Source: an uncultured Bacteroidales bacterium (GTDB lineage Bacteria; Bacteroidota; Bacteroidia; Bacteroidales; UBA932). From it: a stretch of DNA of 64,000 nucleotides. Position numbers and translations under genes: made by a program. The stretch spans positions 62,001 to 126,000 of the forward strand of contig CALUTY010000006.1 in the NCBI GenBank assembly GCA_944323825.1, given 5' to 3'. Below are positions 18,639 through 27,588 of the stretch, in pieces. A model generated the notes under the pieces. The model did no database searches. It was not told the DNA's origin and saw only the letters and a list, made by a program, of their open reading frames with translations. Every line of letters starts with the position of its first letter. Position 1 is the first letter of the stretch.

Positions 18639-19517
18639 ATGCCAAAGGGAGAGAACAGGTCAGTGCGCAGACGGATAGTGAATGCGTATATTTCTTCGGT
18701 GATAAGCATCAGCCTCGTGCTGCTGCTTGTGGGAGTGGCGAGCCTGCTGCTGGTCAATGCCAGATCGGTTTCCGACTACTTCAAGGAGAACATGCAGGTA
18801 TCCGTGATGCTGAAGCCTGATGTGGGAGACAGAGAGGCCATGGCATTCATGGAGAAGCTTGACAAGATGGATTTCATCCGCAGCGCCGAATTCATCTCGA
18901 AGGAGCAGGGTGCGGCGGAGATGTCGGAGCTTCTGGGGGAGGATTTCCTCAGCATCTTCGATGCGTCGCCGATACCGGTGTCCATAGATGTCACCCTCAA
19001 TGCGGACTATGTGTCGGCAGACAGCCTGGAGGTGGTGCGCAGCAGGATTTCGCGTTCGTCCCTTGTGGACGAGGTGGTCTACCAGCAGTCGCTTGTGGAG
19101 GCCCTGAATGCCAACCTGAGCAAGATTTCATCTGTCCTTGCGGTGTTCATAGCCCTGCTGCTCTTCATATCATTCGTGCTGATCAACAACACGGTGCGCC
19201 TGAGCGTGTTCGACCGCCGCTTCACCATCCATACCATGAAGATGGTCGGGGCCACGAGGTCTTTCATCCGTGCCCCGTTCCTGGTCCAGTCGCTGTTCCA
19301 GGGGATATTCTCCGCGATTCTGGCCATCCTCATGCTTCTGGCGATACTCTTTGTCGTCAGAAGCGAGTTTGTCCAGCTTTTCGAGATATTCAGGCTTGAC
19401 CTGCTGCTTGTGGTCATGGGCATAGTGATTGTGTCCGGTGTTGCGATATGCATGATCAGCACTGCCCTTGTGGTCAACAGGCTCATTTCATTGAACAAGA
19501 ACGAACTTTATTATTAA
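18639..19517 (+). CDS. ftsX: Cell division protein FtsX (ABC permease-like)
   Basis: 292 residues with four predicted membrane segments: one near the N-terminus (about 20-42), then an extracytoplasmic domain (about 45-165), then three towards the C-terminus (about 168-285). FtsX with FtsE activates peptidoglycan hydrolases at the septum. The conserved FDRRFTIHTMKMVGATRSFIRAPF region is at about 195-215. The order ftsX, DUF3098, uppP is the usual one in Bacteroidota; ftsE is not adjacent. Confidence 0.93.
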   Translation: MPKGENRSVRRRIVNAYISSVISISLVLLLVGVASLLLVNARSVSDYFKENMQVSVMLKPDVGDREAMAFMEKLDKMDFIRSAEFISKEQGAAEMSELLGEDFLSIFDASPIPVSIDVTLNADYVSADSLEVVRSRISRSSLVDEVVYQQSLVEALNANLSKISSVLAVFIALLLFISFVLINNTVRLSVFDRRFTIHTMKMVGATRSFIRAPFLVQSLFQGIFSAILAILMLLAILFVVRSEFVQLFEIFRLDLLLVVMGIVIVSGVAICMISTALVVNRLISLNKNELYY

Positions 19518-19535
19518 TTGATAAACTCATTTGAT

Positions 19536-19814
19536 ATGGTATACGACAGCAGAGGCGGAAAGGTTTCCGCAGACCGTGACAAGGCTGATTCGGGAGAAAT
19601 GTCGATGTCCATGAAGGGCGTCCGCCTTCTTCTTGCCGGCCTGGTGGTCATGGTGGCCGGATATGTCCTGATGTGCGGAGGAGGCAGTGACGACCCGCAG
19701 GTGTTCAATTATGCAATGTTTGATTTCAGGAGGCTCGTGGCTGCCCCGGTGGTCATAATAGCCGGGATAATCATTGAGATAGTGTCCATAATGAAAATAT
19801 TCAAGGAGCAGTAG
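19536..19814 (+). CDS. DUF3098 family small membrane protein
   Basis: 92 residues from ATG 19536; a TTG six codons upstream is open but less likely. Two membrane segments: about 31-49 (VRLLLAGLVVMVAGYVLM) and about 65-85 (VAAPVVIIAGIIIEIVSIM). The loop has GGSDDPQVFN and FDFRRLVAAPV, typical of DUF3098. Role unknown; its fixed place between ftsX and uppP suggests a part in envelope growth. Confidence 0.85.
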   Translation: MVYDSRGGKVSADRDKADSGEMSMSMKGVRLLLAGLVVMVAGYVLMCGGGSDDPQVFNYAMFDFRRLVAAPVVIIAGIIIEIVSIMKIFKEQ

Positions 19815-19817
19815 TCT

Positions 19818-20630
19818 ATGGAATGGTTTGAAGCGATAATTCTCGGTCTTGTGCAGGGCCTGACCGAATTCCTGCCGGTGAGCAGCAGCGGACATCTTAT
19901 CATAGGAAAGGAACTCCTCGGCATCGAGGCGGCTGACGACCTTGTCTTCGAGGTGCTTGTCCATGCAGCCACCGTGCTGAGTACCATCGTGGTGTTCAGA
20001 AAGCAGCTCTGGACCTTGATAAAAGGTTTCTTCAAGTTCAAGTACAATGAAGAGATGGACTATGTGCTGAAGATCTGCGTGTCGATGATTCCGGTCTTCA
20101 TTGTGGGTGTATTCTTCAAGGACTTTGTGACGGGGCTTTTCCAGTCGCTCTTCGTCGTGGGGGTTGCTCTGATGGTGACGGCCTTTCTGCTGTTCTTTTC
20201 GGACATGGCTTCCGGCACCCGCCGCAAGATGTCCCTTTCGGAAAAGAAGAATTACCGCAATGGCATTTCTTATTGGCAGGCTTTCGTCGTGGGGCTGAGC
20301 CAGGCCGTGGCCGTGGTTCCTGGCCTTTCCCGCTCCGGCACCACGATTTCCACAGGTCTGCTGTGCGGAGTGAGGCGTGATGTGATGGCGCAGTTCTCCT
20401 TCCTCATGGTGATGATACCTATTCTCGGCGAGTCGTTCCTTCAGATTGTCGGCGGCGAGATGTCCGGCTCTTCAATAGGAGCCCTTCCGCTGATTCTCGG
20501 CTTCCTGTCGGCATTCGTTTCAGGCCTCTTCGCCTGCAAGGTGATGATAGCCCTTGTCAAGAGGGCAAGGCTCAGCTGGTTCGCCCTCTATTGCGCTGTT
20601 GTCGCACTCCTCATCTTCATCTTCGGATGA
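19818..20630 (+). CDS. uppP: Undecaprenyl-diphosphatase UppP/BacA
   Basis: 270 residues and about eight membrane segments. It dephosphorylates undecaprenyl pyrophosphate so that the lipid carrier for peptidoglycan and other glycans can be reused. Both active-site motifs are present: GLVQGLTEFLPVSSSGHL (residues 10-27) and the PGLSRSGTTIS loop (about 170). It starts 3 bases after DUF3098 and is followed by lpxH. Confidence 0.95.
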   Translation: MEWFEAIILGLVQGLTEFLPVSSSGHLIIGKELLGIEAADDLVFEVLVHAATVLSTIVVFRKQLWTLIKGFFKFKYNEEMDYVLKICVSMIPVFIVGVFFKDFVTGLFQSLFVVGVALMVTAFLLFFSDMASGTRRKMSLSEKKNYRNGISYWQAFVVGLSQAVAVVPGLSRSGTTISTGLLCGVRRDVMAQFSFLMVMIPILGESFLQIVGGEMSGSSIGALPLILGFLSAFVSGLFACKVMIALVKRARLSWFALYCAVVALLIFIFG

Positions 20631-20661
20631 CGGGAATTTTGTGCCGGTAACCTTGCTGCCT

Positions 20662-21408
20662 ATGCCCCGTACCCTTACATACTTTGTTGCAGATGTCCAT
20701 CTGGGGCTTGATGTCCAGGACCCGGCAGACAGGGAAAGGCGGTTCGTGTCCTTTCTGAAGTCCATCCCGGCTGACAGGACTGCAGCCCTGTATCTTCTCG
20801 GGGATGTCTGGGATTTCTGGTATGAGTACCGTGACGTGGTGCCGAAAGGCTATGCGAGGGTTTTCTCCGCCCTCATGGATCTCATGGATGCCGGAGTGGA
20901 TGTGTATTTCTTCCAGGGCAACCACGATGTCTGGACCTATAGTTATTTCGAGGAGCTGGGCATGAAAAAGCTGGTCCAGCCGGCCTGTGTGACCATAGGC
21001 GGAAAGGTGTTCTGTCTCGGGCATGGGGACGGGCTCGGTCCCGTTCCTTCCGGATACCGGTTCCTCCGCCGGATCTTCCATTGCAGGCTGCTTCAGGTGC
21101 TGTTCAGCATGCTGCATCCTTGGATTGCTTTCCGTCTCGGAAATTCGTGGTCGAAGCACAACAGGCTGGCGCGCCATGAGGAATATGTGTACAAGGGGGC
21201 ATCAGAACCTCTGACGGTGTTCGCCGAGCGGTATTCTGCGGAGCATCATGTGGATTATTTCATATTCGGCCACTATCATTCCGGCATCAGCATGAAGCTT
21301 TCTTCCGGTGCGGAGATGTTCATCCTGAAAGACTGGATGAATTCTTCTCCCTATCTGTATTTCGACGGGATTTCTATTACTGGCGGATATTGCCAGAACA
21401 ACGAATAA
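20662..21408 (+). CDS. lpxH: UDP-2,3-diacylglucosamine diphosphatase, LpxH-type metallophosphatase
   Basis: 248 residues from ATG 20662 (MPRTLTYFVADVHLGL). The frame is open back into uppP, but that part is Ser-rich and not conserved. It is a calcineurin-like phosphoesterase with all metal motifs: DVHLG, LLGDVWDFWYE, QGNHDVW, GHGDGL and FGHYHSG. LpxH releases UMP from UDP-2,3-diacylglucosamine in lipid A synthesis on the inner face of the inner membrane. The C-terminal 58 bases overlap the convergent DUF4294 gene. Confidence 0.9.
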   Translation: MPRTLTYFVADVHLGLDVQDPADRERRFVSFLKSIPADRTAALYLLGDVWDFWYEYRDVVPKGYARVFSALMDLMDAGVDVYFFQGNHDVWTYSYFEELGMKKLVQPACVTIGGKVFCLGHGDGLGPVPSGYRFLRRIFHCRLLQVLFSMLHPWIAFRLGNSWSKHNRLARHEEYVYKGASEPLTVFAERYSAEHHVDYFIFGHYHSGISMKLSSGAEMFILKDWMNSSPYLYFDGISITGGYCQNNE

Positions 21409-22112
21409 TAAAGGCCCTCGAACTCCCCGTTCTCCCATTTCTGCACAAGTTCCTCGATCGGCTCGTCCTCCCCGTCGGGGTCATACGGCCTCTTCAGGTC
21501 GGTCCCGAACAGTTTTGCGATGCCTTGCCAGAATCCGGCTGCCATTCCGTTCTTGTAGTCCTTGATTATATTATAAGAGGATTTTCCCACCTCTCTGTCT
21601 ATCAGGCGCATGAGCATCGCCCCTTGAGACACGGTGAGGCTTCTCATGGGCTTTTCAAACACATCGAACAGTTCCTTCTGCATCCGGCTGATGTATTTGT
21701 CCCTCCTGCCCCTCACGAGATTGTCAGCCGCAATGGTGCTGTCCACCTCCGCCACGAGCTTCCTCGCCACGAGCGCGTATGGGTACACCTTGCTGAAATT
21801 GTGCACGAGCCTGTAGTATTTCCTCCATTCCCTGCCTTTCTGTCTCGGCAGTTTCTCATACACCCTTGCTGCCGGCAGGTCATCCACATAGACCGTGTCC
21901 TTTCCGTCCACAATGTACTGCATGTACCTGTCCTCCCCTGTGGCTGATGCCGGCGGATTCTGCGGCAGCATGTTCTCATGTCCCGCATTCAGGGCTCCGT
22001 CCGCCCCTCCTGTCCGCGCCGTCACCGTGCAGATATTTTCCGCCCCCGCCGTCATGCAGATGCCCGCAAACGCCGCTGCGCAGACAATTATATGGTAAAG
22101 AAATCTTTTCAT
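21351..22112 (-). CDS. DUF4294 family protein
   Basis: 253 residues with an N-terminal signal peptide (about 1-24) and no obvious lipobox, so probably periplasmic. The conserved DUF4294 core runs from about residue 90 to 215, with KYYRLVHNFSKVYPYA, RMQKELFDVFEKPMR, TVSQGAMLMRLIDREVG and GFWQGIAKLFG. Function unknown. The promoter is a minus-strand TATATTTG at 22131-22138. Its 3' end overlaps lpxH tail to tail by 58 bases. Confidence 0.88.
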   Translation of the reverse strand: MKRFLYHIIVCAAAFAGICMTAGAENICTVTARTGGADGALNAGHENMLPQNPPASATGEDRYMQYIVDGKDTVYVDDLPAARVYEKLPRQKGREWRKYYRLVHNFSKVYPYALVARKLVAEVDSTIAADNLVRGRRDKYISRMQKELFDVFEKPMRSLTVSQGAMLMRLIDREVGKSSYNIIKDYKNGMAAGFWQGIAKLFGTDLKRPYDPDGEDEPIEELVQKWENGEFEGLYYSLFWQYPPVIEIPSKYR

Positions 22113-22471
22113 CTTTCAGTTGAGCGACTGCAAATATAAGCTCTTCCCTTAAAATTCAGACATAATACTTCTTTTTTCTTGGTGTCTCCCCTGATTTTGG
22201 CATGGCAGGTTACGGGATGGCCTTGAATCTTTGGCGGCTGATGGTCGAAAACCGGCGGAAATATTTTTTACCGGGGTTTGTAACTTTGTGATAAGGGAGG
22301 ATTTAGGGTTCAAGTTTTCCGGTCGAAAATATTTCGATTTTTCTTCATTTTTGTTTGGTTTTAAGGAATTTTTGCTATCTTTGCAGTCCCTTAATTGAGG
22401 ATGAGTGTGTCCAATCGGGTGATACTCAGTGATTTAAGGTGCAGGAAAATATTATTTAAAGTAATAGAACG
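22113..22471. promoter_or_regulatory. Intergenic region with DUF4294 and rplP-operon promoters
   Basis: About 360 bases without a gene. On the minus strand, TATATTTG (22131-22138) serves DUF4294. On the plus strand, TATCTTTG at 22376-22383 with a T-rich -33 region (about 22345-22358) is the likely rplP-operon start. An upstream TAACTTTG at about 22279-22286 may be a second promoter. The roughly 80-base leader before rplP contains short inverted repeats (CCTTAATTGAGG at about 22389-22400) but no recognisable known riboswitch or ribosomal-protein binding site. Confidence 0.65.
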
Positions 22472-22891
22472 ATGTTACAACCGAAGAAAACAAAATTTAG
22501 AAGGCAGCAGAAAGGCCGCATGAAGGGGCTTGCCCAGAGGGGCAACCAGCTCGTGTTCGGATCCTTCGGCATCAAGACCTTGGAAAATTGTTGGCTTACA
22601 GGTCGGCAGATTGAGGCTGCCCGTCAGGCTGTTGTCCGCTACATGAAGCGTGAGGGAAAGATCTGGATCAGAATCTTCCCGGACAAGCCTTACACCAAGA
22701 AGCCTGCCGAGGTGCGTATGGGTAAAGGTAAGGGTAATCCTGAGGGCTTTGTATGTCCTGTCACTCCGGGCCGCATCCTCATAGAGGCAGAAGGCGTTCC
22801 TATGGAGATCGCAAAGGAGGCACTCCGCCTCGGGGCGCAGAAGCTTCCGGTGACCACGAAGTTTGTCGTACGCAGGGATTATGTTGAATAG
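22472..22891 (+). CDS. rplP: 50S ribosomal protein L16
   Basis: 139 residues (136 in E. coli). L16 organises the A site of the large subunit. It starts [19 protein letters not shown], the conserved N-terminus, and has the basic [22 protein letters not shown] stretch (near the arginine that is hydroxylated in some bacteria). It heads the second ribosomal unit, 10.8 kb from rpsC, its usual neighbour. Confidence 0.98.
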   Translation: MLQPKKTKFRRQQKGRMKGLAQRGNQLVFGSFGIKTLENCWLTGRQIEAARQAVVRYMKREGKIWIRIFPDKPYTKKPAEVRMGKGKGNPEGFVCPVTPGRILIEAEGVPMEIAKEALRLGAQKLPVTTKFVVRRDYVE

Positions 22892-22908
22892 TTTAATGGA
22901 GAAGGGAA

Positions 22909-23103
22909 ATGAAAGCATCTGAAATACGCGAAATGTCAATCAGCGAGCTCCGCGACCGTATCGAGTCCGAGAAGGCTGCCCTTGACACGATGAAGATAAA
23001 CCACGCCGTCTCTCCATTGGAGGATACGTCAAAGATAAGGAAGACAAGGAAAGACATCGCACGCATGATGACCATCCTTGCTGAAAAAGAGAAACAGAAC
23101 TAA
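22909..23103 (+). CDS. rpmC: 50S ribosomal protein L29
   Basis: 64 residues (63 in E. coli); a two-helix protein near the tunnel exit next to L23. Pattern: an N-terminal EIREMSISELRDRIESEKAA helix and a C-terminal RKTRKDIARMMTIL helix. 17 bases after rplP and 12 before rpsQ. Confidence 0.95.
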   Translation: MKASEIREMSISELRDRIESEKAALDTMKINHAVSPLEDTSKIRKTRKDIARMMTILAEKEKQN

Positions 23104-23115
23104 ATTCAGAGTCTG

Positions 23116-23370
23116 ATGGAAAGAAATCTTCGTAAGGAAAGAATAGGAGTTGTGGTCAGCAACAAGATGGACAAGTCCGTTGTCGTTGCGGTAGCAAGAA
23201 AAGAAAAACATCCTATCTACGGCAAGTTCGTAAAGAAGACCACCAAGTTCGTCGCTCATGATGAGAAGAACGAGTGCAGTGAGGGCGATACCGTGCGCAT
23301 CATGGAGACCCGTCCATTGAGCAAGACAAAGAGATGGAGATTAGTAGAAATCGTAGAAAAAGTTAAATAG
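23116..23370 (+). CDS. rpsQ: 30S ribosomal protein S17
   Basis: 84 residues, as in E. coli. OB-fold protein that binds 16S rRNA early in assembly. Visible: [30 protein letters not shown] and the C-terminal [19 protein letters not shown] signature. Two bases before rplN. Confidence 0.97.
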   Translation: MERNLRKERIGVVVSNKMDKSVVVAVARKEKHPIYGKFVKKTTKFVAHDEKNECSEGDTVRIMETRPLSKTKRWRLVEIVEKVK

Positions 23371-23372
23371 CA

Positions 23373-23738
23373 ATGATACAGCAGGAAACACGTTTACAGG
23401 TGGCTGACAACAGCGGTGCGAAGGAAGTTCTTTGCATCCGTGTCCTGGGTGGTACCCGCCGCCGTTATGCAAGAGTGGGCGACAAGATCGTCGTTGCAGT
23501 GAAGAGCGCGATCCCTGGCGGTGACGCCAAGAAAGGTTCGGTGTCCAAGGCTGTGGTAGTGCGCACAAAGAAGGAAGTCCGTCGTGCTGACGGCTCATAT
23601 ATCCGTTTTGACGACAACGCCTGCGTCCTCCTCAACAATCAGGGTGAGGTCCGCGGAACCCGTATCTTCGGGCCTGTTGCAAGGGAGTTGCGTGAAAACT
23701 ATATGAAGATTGTTTCACTGGCACCGGAGGTCCTCTAA
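23373..23738 (+). CDS. rplN: 50S ribosomal protein L14
   Basis: 121 residues (123 in E. coli). L14 forms an inter-subunit bridge and is the target of the silencing factor RsfS. It starts [19 protein letters not shown], the family signature, and ends with the [22 protein letters not shown] helix. Confidence 0.98.
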   Translation: MIQQETRLQVADNSGAKEVLCIRVLGGTRRRYARVGDKIVVAVKSAIPGGDAKKGSVSKAVVVRTKKEVRRADGSYIRFDDNACVLLNNQGEVRGTRIFGPVARELRENYMKIVSLAPEVL

Positions 23739-23749
23739 AAGATAGAATC

Positions 23750-24067
23750 ATGAAAAAGTTCCATATAAAGAAAGGCGACACCGTTTATGTGAATGCCGGC
23801 AACGACAAGGGGAAGACCGGCAGGGTGCTTGAGATGATCACGGATAAGGACCGTGCCATAGTTGAAGGTGTCAACATGGTGAGCAAGCATACCAAGCCTA
23901 ATCCAAAGAATCCTCAGGGAGGTATTGTTAAACAGGAGGCACCTGTCCATGTGTCAAATCTTCAGCTGGTGGACCCTGCGAAGGGCGGTCCTACGAAGAT
24001 AGGCTACAAGTTCGTGGACGGGAAGAAGATCCGTTATGCTAAAAAATCTGGAGAGGAGATCAAATAA
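23750..24067 (+). CDS. rplX: 50S ribosomal protein L24
   Basis: 105 residues (104 in E. coli). Assembly initiator of the large subunit. The KOW motif is at the N-terminus ([20 protein letters not shown]), followed by [18 protein letters not shown]. Its stop TAA shares its last base with the rplE ATG. Confidence 0.97.
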   Translation: MKKFHIKKGDTVYVNAGNDKGKTGRVLEMITDKDRAIVEGVNMVSKHTKPNPKNPQGGIVKQEAPVHVSNLQLVDPAKGGPTKIGYKFVDGKKIRYAKKSGEEIK

Positions 24068-24675
24068 TGGCAAAGACTAAGAAAAATACAGCCGAGGCAG
24101 CTGTGACTGCTGCCGTGCCTGCGGGATATGTCCCGACTCTTAAGAAAGTATACAAGGAGGAGATCGTTCCGAAGCTCATGAAGGAATTCTCGTACACTAC
24201 AGTGATGCAGGTTCCTAAGCTTGTGAAGATCACCATCAACCAGGGTATCGGCGACGCTACCGGTGACAAGAAGCTTGTGGAAGTGGCTCAGCAGGAGCTT
24301 ACCCTCATTGCCGGACAGAAGGCGGTTGCCACACATTCAAGGAAGGACATCTCCAACTTCAAGCTCCGCAAGGGAATGCCTATCGGAGTTAAGGTCACTC
24401 TCCGTTCCACCAGGATGTATGAGTTCCTTGAGAGGCTTATCCGCATCTCCCTCCCTCGTATCAGGGACTTCAACGGAATCTCCGAGAAGATGGACGGAAA
24501 GGGCAACTATACCCTCGGAATCAAGGAACAGATCATATTCCCGGAAATCGACATCGACAAGATTTCGAAGATCCTAGGAATGGAGATCACTTTCGTGACG
24601 ACAGCCAGAACCGATGAAGAGGCCCATGCCCTTCTTCGAGAATTCGGTCTGCCATTCAAGAAACATAACAACTAA
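24067..24675 (+). CDS. rplE: 50S ribosomal protein L5
   Basis: 202 residues against 179 in E. coli. The extra 20 or so residues are an Ala/Lys/Thr-rich N-terminal extension before the conserved [18 protein letters not shown] start. L5 contacts 5S rRNA and the P-site tRNA. Core motifs are TINQGIGDA, the [14 protein letters not shown] loop and the C-terminal [17 protein letters not shown]. No internal start with better support was found, so the extension is probably real. Confidence 0.96.
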   Translation: MAKTKKNTAEAAVTAAVPAGYVPTLKKVYKEEIVPKLMKEFSYTTVMQVPKLVKITINQGIGDATGDKKLVEVAQQELTLIAGQKAVATHSRKDISNFKLRKGMPIGVKVTLRSTRMYEFLERLIRISLPRIRDFNGISEKMDGKGNYTLGIKEQIIFPEIDIDKISKILGMEITFVTTARTDEEAHALLREFGLPFKKHNN

Positions 24676-24686
24676 AGGAATAGAAG

Positions 24687-24956
24687 ATGGCAAAAGAATC
24701 AATGAAAGCCCGCGAAATCAAACGCGCGAAATTAGTTGCCAAATATGCCGAGAAGAGGAAGGCTCTCAAAGAGGCCGGGGACTGGGCTGCCCTTGACAAG
24801 CTCCCTAAGAACTCCAGCCCTTGCAGGCTTCACAACCGCTGCTCCCTCACCGGCCGTCCGAGAGGCTATATGCGCAAGTTCGGACTCAGCCGCATCCAGT
24901 TCCGCGAGATGGCAAGCAACGGTCTTATCCCGGGCGTGAAGAAGGCAAGCTGGTAA
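24687..24956 (+). CDS. rpsN: 30S ribosomal protein S14, zinc-independent type
   Basis: 89 residues. It has the long form with [20 protein letters not shown] but only two cysteines, so it lacks the zinc-binding four-cysteine ribbon of the short S14 type. It helps place the 3' domain of 16S rRNA. After it lies an 87-base gap with a small hairpin (GGCGTC/GACGCC, about 25007-25020) before rpsH. Confidence 0.97.
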   Translation: MAKESMKAREIKRAKLVAKYAEKRKALKEAGDWAALDKLPKNSSPCRLHNRCSLTGRPRGYMRKFGLSRIQFREMASNGLIPGVKKASW

Positions 24957-25043
24957 TACCGGAAACATATTCAACAATCATATTTATTAACAATTCGGAT
25001 ATCGGGCGTCGCAGACGCCGGGTTCTGTTAAAAAGACAAGACA

Positions 25044-25439
25044 ATGACTGATCCAATTGCAGACTATCTTACAAGGATCCGCAACGCTTACCTCGCAGGC
25101 AAGAAGATTGTGGAGATTCCTTCGTCAAAGATGAAGGTGGCCATCACGAAGATACTTTGTGACAAGGGCTACATCCTCAGCTACAAGATCGTTGAGGGAA
25201 CACCGTTCAACACCATCAAGATTGCTCTGAAGTATCATCCTCAGACCAAGACTGCAGCCGTCAAGAAGATCGTGCGCGTTTCAAAGCCTGGTCTCAGAAA
25301 GTACACCGATGTTGAAAACATGCCGCGTGTCCTCAACGGACTCGGTATAGCCGTGCTTTCGACTTCAAAGGGCGTGATCACCGACAAGGAGGCAAGGGAC
25401 CTCAATGTGGGCGGTGAAGTGATATGTTATGTATATTAA
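25044..25439 (+). CDS. rpsH: 30S ribosomal protein S8
   Basis: 131 residues (130 in E. coli). Binds the central domain of 16S rRNA; in E. coli it is the feedback repressor of the spc operon. It starts MTDPIADYLTRIRNAY and has the C-terminal VLSTSKGVITDKEARDLNVG signature that binds RNA. Confidence 0.98.
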   Translation: MTDPIADYLTRIRNAYLAGKKIVEIPSSKMKVAITKILCDKGYILSYKIVEGTPFNTIKIALKYHPQTKTAAVKKIVRVSKPGLRKYTDVENMPRVLNGLGIAVLSTSKGVITDKEARDLNVGGEVICYVY

Positions 25440-25456
25440 TCTAAAAGAATCAGATA

Positions 25457-26017
25457 ATGTCAAGAATTGGTAAATTGCCTGTACACCTGCCAGCCAAGGT
25501 GACCGTTGAGGTTCTCCCCGGCAATGTGGTCAAGGTTAAAGGACCTCTCGGCGAGCTGAGTCAGAAGGTTTCTCCTGACATCACCGTGACTGTAGAGGGA
25601 AATGAAGTCAGAGTGACACGTCCTACTGACCTTCCTAGACACCGCTCTCTCCACGGTCTTTACCGTGCGCTTATCCATAACATGGTTGTGGGCGTGTCAG
25701 AAGGATATACCATCAAGCAGGAACTTGTCGGTGTGGGTTATCGTGTGGATGTGAAGGGCCAGGTCCTCGAGTTTTCCCTCGGTTTCTCACATGATATCCA
25801 TCTGATGCTTCCGAAGGAAGTGAAGGCAGAGGCTGAGCCTGTGAAGAAGGGTGCCAATCCGGTGCTCGTCCTCAAGAGCGCTGACAAGCAGCTCGTCGGA
25901 CAGGTGGCAGCAAAGATCCGCTCACTGCGCAAGCCTGAACCATACAAGGGCAAGGGTATCAAGTTCGTCGGCGAGCAGCTCCGCCGCAAGGCCGGCAAAT
26001 CAGCAGGCGCTAAATAA
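25457..26017 (+). CDS. rplF: 50S ribosomal protein L6
   Basis: 186 residues (177 in E. coli). Two repeated domains near the factor-binding site. It starts [12 protein letters not shown]; the second domain has the signature [20 protein letters not shown] near the C-terminus. 17 bases after rpsH. Confidence 0.98.
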   Translation: MSRIGKLPVHLPAKVTVEVLPGNVVKVKGPLGELSQKVSPDITVTVEGNEVRVTRPTDLPRHRSLHGLYRALIHNMVVGVSEGYTIKQELVGVGYRVDVKGQVLEFSLGFSHDIHLMLPKEVKAEAEPVKKGANPVLVLKSADKQLVGQVAAKIRSLRKPEPYKGKGIKFVGEQLRRKAGKSAGAK

Positions 26018-26031
26018 TAGGAGGTAGAGTT

Positions 26032-26394
26032 ATGGCATTGAATAAGATAGAAAGAAGAAAAAGAATCCACTACCGTATCCGCAAAGTAGTCAACGGTACT
26101 GCTGAGAGGCCTAGGATGGTCGTTTTCAGAAGCAACAAGCAGATTTATGTGCAGGTTGTGGATGACACCAAGGGAATGACTCTTGTTGCAGCGGCTTCCA
26201 ACGACAAGGAGCTTGCGGCTGCATGCAAGGGCAAGACCGGAATAGAGGCTGCTGCCATTGTCGGAAAGGCCATTGCCGAGCGTGCCATTGCAAAGGGCAT
26301 CACCGCGATTTCCTTTGACCGTGCGGGATACCTCTATCATGGAAGAGTAAAAAGTTTGGCAGAAGCCGCCCGTGAAGGTGGTCTGATTTTCTAA
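26032..26394 (+). CDS. rplR: 50S ribosomal protein L18
   Basis: 120 residues (117 in E. coli). Binds 5S rRNA in the central protuberance. Basic N-terminus ([15 protein letters not shown]), then [20 protein letters not shown] and the C-terminal [22 protein letters not shown] signature. Confidence 0.97.
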   Translation: MALNKIERRKRIHYRIRKVVNGTAERPRMVVFRSNKQIYVQVVDDTKGMTLVAAASNDKELAAACKGKTGIEAAAIVGKAIAERAIAKGITAISFDRAGYLYHGRVKSLAEAAREGGLIF

Positions 26395-26404
26395 TAAGGA
26401 GACT

Positions 26405-26923
26405 ATGGCAAATACGAATGTTAAAAGAGTAAAGACATCTGATCTTGAGTTGAAAGACAGATTGGTAGCCATCAAGAGAGTGACCAAGGTCACAAAGGGT
26501 GGCCGTCACTTCAGCTTTGCTGCCATTGTTGTGGTCGGTGACGAGAACGGAGTAGTCGGTTATGGTCTCGGAAAGGCAAACGAGGTCACTACGGCGATTT
26601 CGAAGGGAATTGAAGATGCAAAGAAGAATCTGGTGAAGGTTCCGGTTCTCAACAGGACCATACCTCACGAGCAGGAAGCCAAGTTCGGCGGAGCAAGAGT
26701 GTTCATGAAACCGGCTGCCCCTGGTACAGGAGTAAAGGCCGGCGGTGCAATGCGCGCAGTGTTCGAGTCTGTGGGCATTCATAATGTGCTTGCAAAATCC
26801 AAAGGTTCTTCCAACCCTCACAACCTTGTGAAGGCCACTGTGGCCGCCCTTGCAGAAATGAGGGATGCCTATACTGTTGCCGGACTTCGCGGAATTCCTA
26901 TGAGCAGAGTGTTTAAAGGTTAA
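26405..26923 (+). CDS. rpsE: 30S ribosomal protein S5
   Basis: 172 residues (167 in E. coli). Fidelity protein at the mRNA entry. The signature [20 protein letters not shown] is at about residue 36 and the C-terminal domain contains [21 protein letters not shown]. The loop that carries spectinomycin-resistance changes elsewhere is present in normal form. Stop overlaps an out-of-use ATG; rpmD starts 17 bases later. Confidence 0.98.
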   Translation: MANTNVKRVKTSDLELKDRLVAIKRVTKVTKGGRHFSFAAIVVVGDENGVVGYGLGKANEVTTAISKGIEDAKKNLVKVPVLNRTIPHEQEAKFGGARVFMKPAAPGTGVKAGGAMRAVFESVGIHNVLAKSKGSSNPHNLVKATVAALAEMRDAYTVAGLRGIPMSRVFKG

Positions 26924-26940
26924 TGAAGGAGGAACGAGAA

Positions 26941-27120
26941 ATGGCAAAAGTCAAGATAACTCAGATCAAAAGCAAGAACGGAGCCAGCAAGAGGCAGATT
27001 GCAAATCTTCAGTCTCTCGGAATCCACAGAATGCATCAGACCGTAGAGGTGGAACTTACTCCTGTCTCAAAGGGCATGCTTGAGAAGGTTCTGCACCTGG
27101 TGAAAGTAGAGGAAATTTAA
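26941..27120 (+). CDS. rpmD: 50S ribosomal protein L30
   Basis: 59 residues, as in E. coli. I choose ATG 26941 (MAKVKITQIKSKNG) because it matches the family and is preceded by GAAGGAGGAACG, a real Shine-Dalgarno site, rare in this window. An ATG six codons upstream overlaps rpsE and is less likely. Core: LGIHRMHQTVEVELTP. Confidence 0.95.
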   Translation: MAKVKITQIKSKNGASKRQIANLQSLGIHRMHQTVEVELTPVSKGMLEKVLHLVKVEEI

Positions 27121-27136
27121 TTTGGAGGATTTACAG

Positions 27137-27586
27137 ATGAAATTACATAATCTTACACCTGCTGAAGGTTCCAGGGGAAGGGAGAGAAGGCTCGGCCGTG
27201 GAGAAGGTTCAGGCCGTGGCGGCACATCCACCCGCGGACACAAGGGTGCACAGGCCCGTTCCGGATATTCCCGCAAGATCGGTTTCGAAGGAGGCCAGAT
27301 GCCTATCCAGAGAAGGCTGCCTAAGTTCGGATTCAAGAGCCCGAACAGGGTGGAGTACGCCGCTGTCAATGTTTCGGCTCTCCAGGCCCTCTTTGAGAAG
27401 ACCGGCACCAATGTGGTGACTCTCGACACTCTTGTTGAGGCAGGTCTTGCTTCCGGCAAGGATCTCGTGAAGATTCTCGGAAACGGTGAGCTTACGGCAA
27501 AGCTTGAGGTGACGGCAAATGCGTTCTCAAAGTCGGCTGTCGCCAAGATTGAGGCTGCCGGCGGAAAAGCTGTAACTATCGAATAA
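27137..27586 (+). CDS. rplO: 50S ribosomal protein L15
   Basis: 149 residues (144 in E. coli) from ATG 27137 (MKLHNLTPAEGSRGRERR). A GGAGG lies about 10 bases upstream and decides this start over the upstream in-frame TTG. The Gly/Arg-rich N-terminus (GRGEGSGRGGTSTRGHKGAQAR) is typical; this part threads into 23S rRNA. Two bases before secY. Confidence 0.97.
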   Translation: MKLHNLTPAEGSRGRERRLGRGEGSGRGGTSTRGHKGAQARSGYSRKIGFEGGQMPIQRRLPKFGFKSPNRVEYAAVNVSALQALFEKTGTNVVTLDTLVEAGLASGKDLVKILGNGELTAKLEVTANAFSKSAVAKIEAAGGKAVTIE

Positions 27587-27588
27587 AG

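Noticed and set aside
22384..22471. Possible riboswitch or ribosomal-protein autoregulatory leader before rplP
   Set aside because: Only short weak hairpins are visible, with no match to a leader I can recognise.
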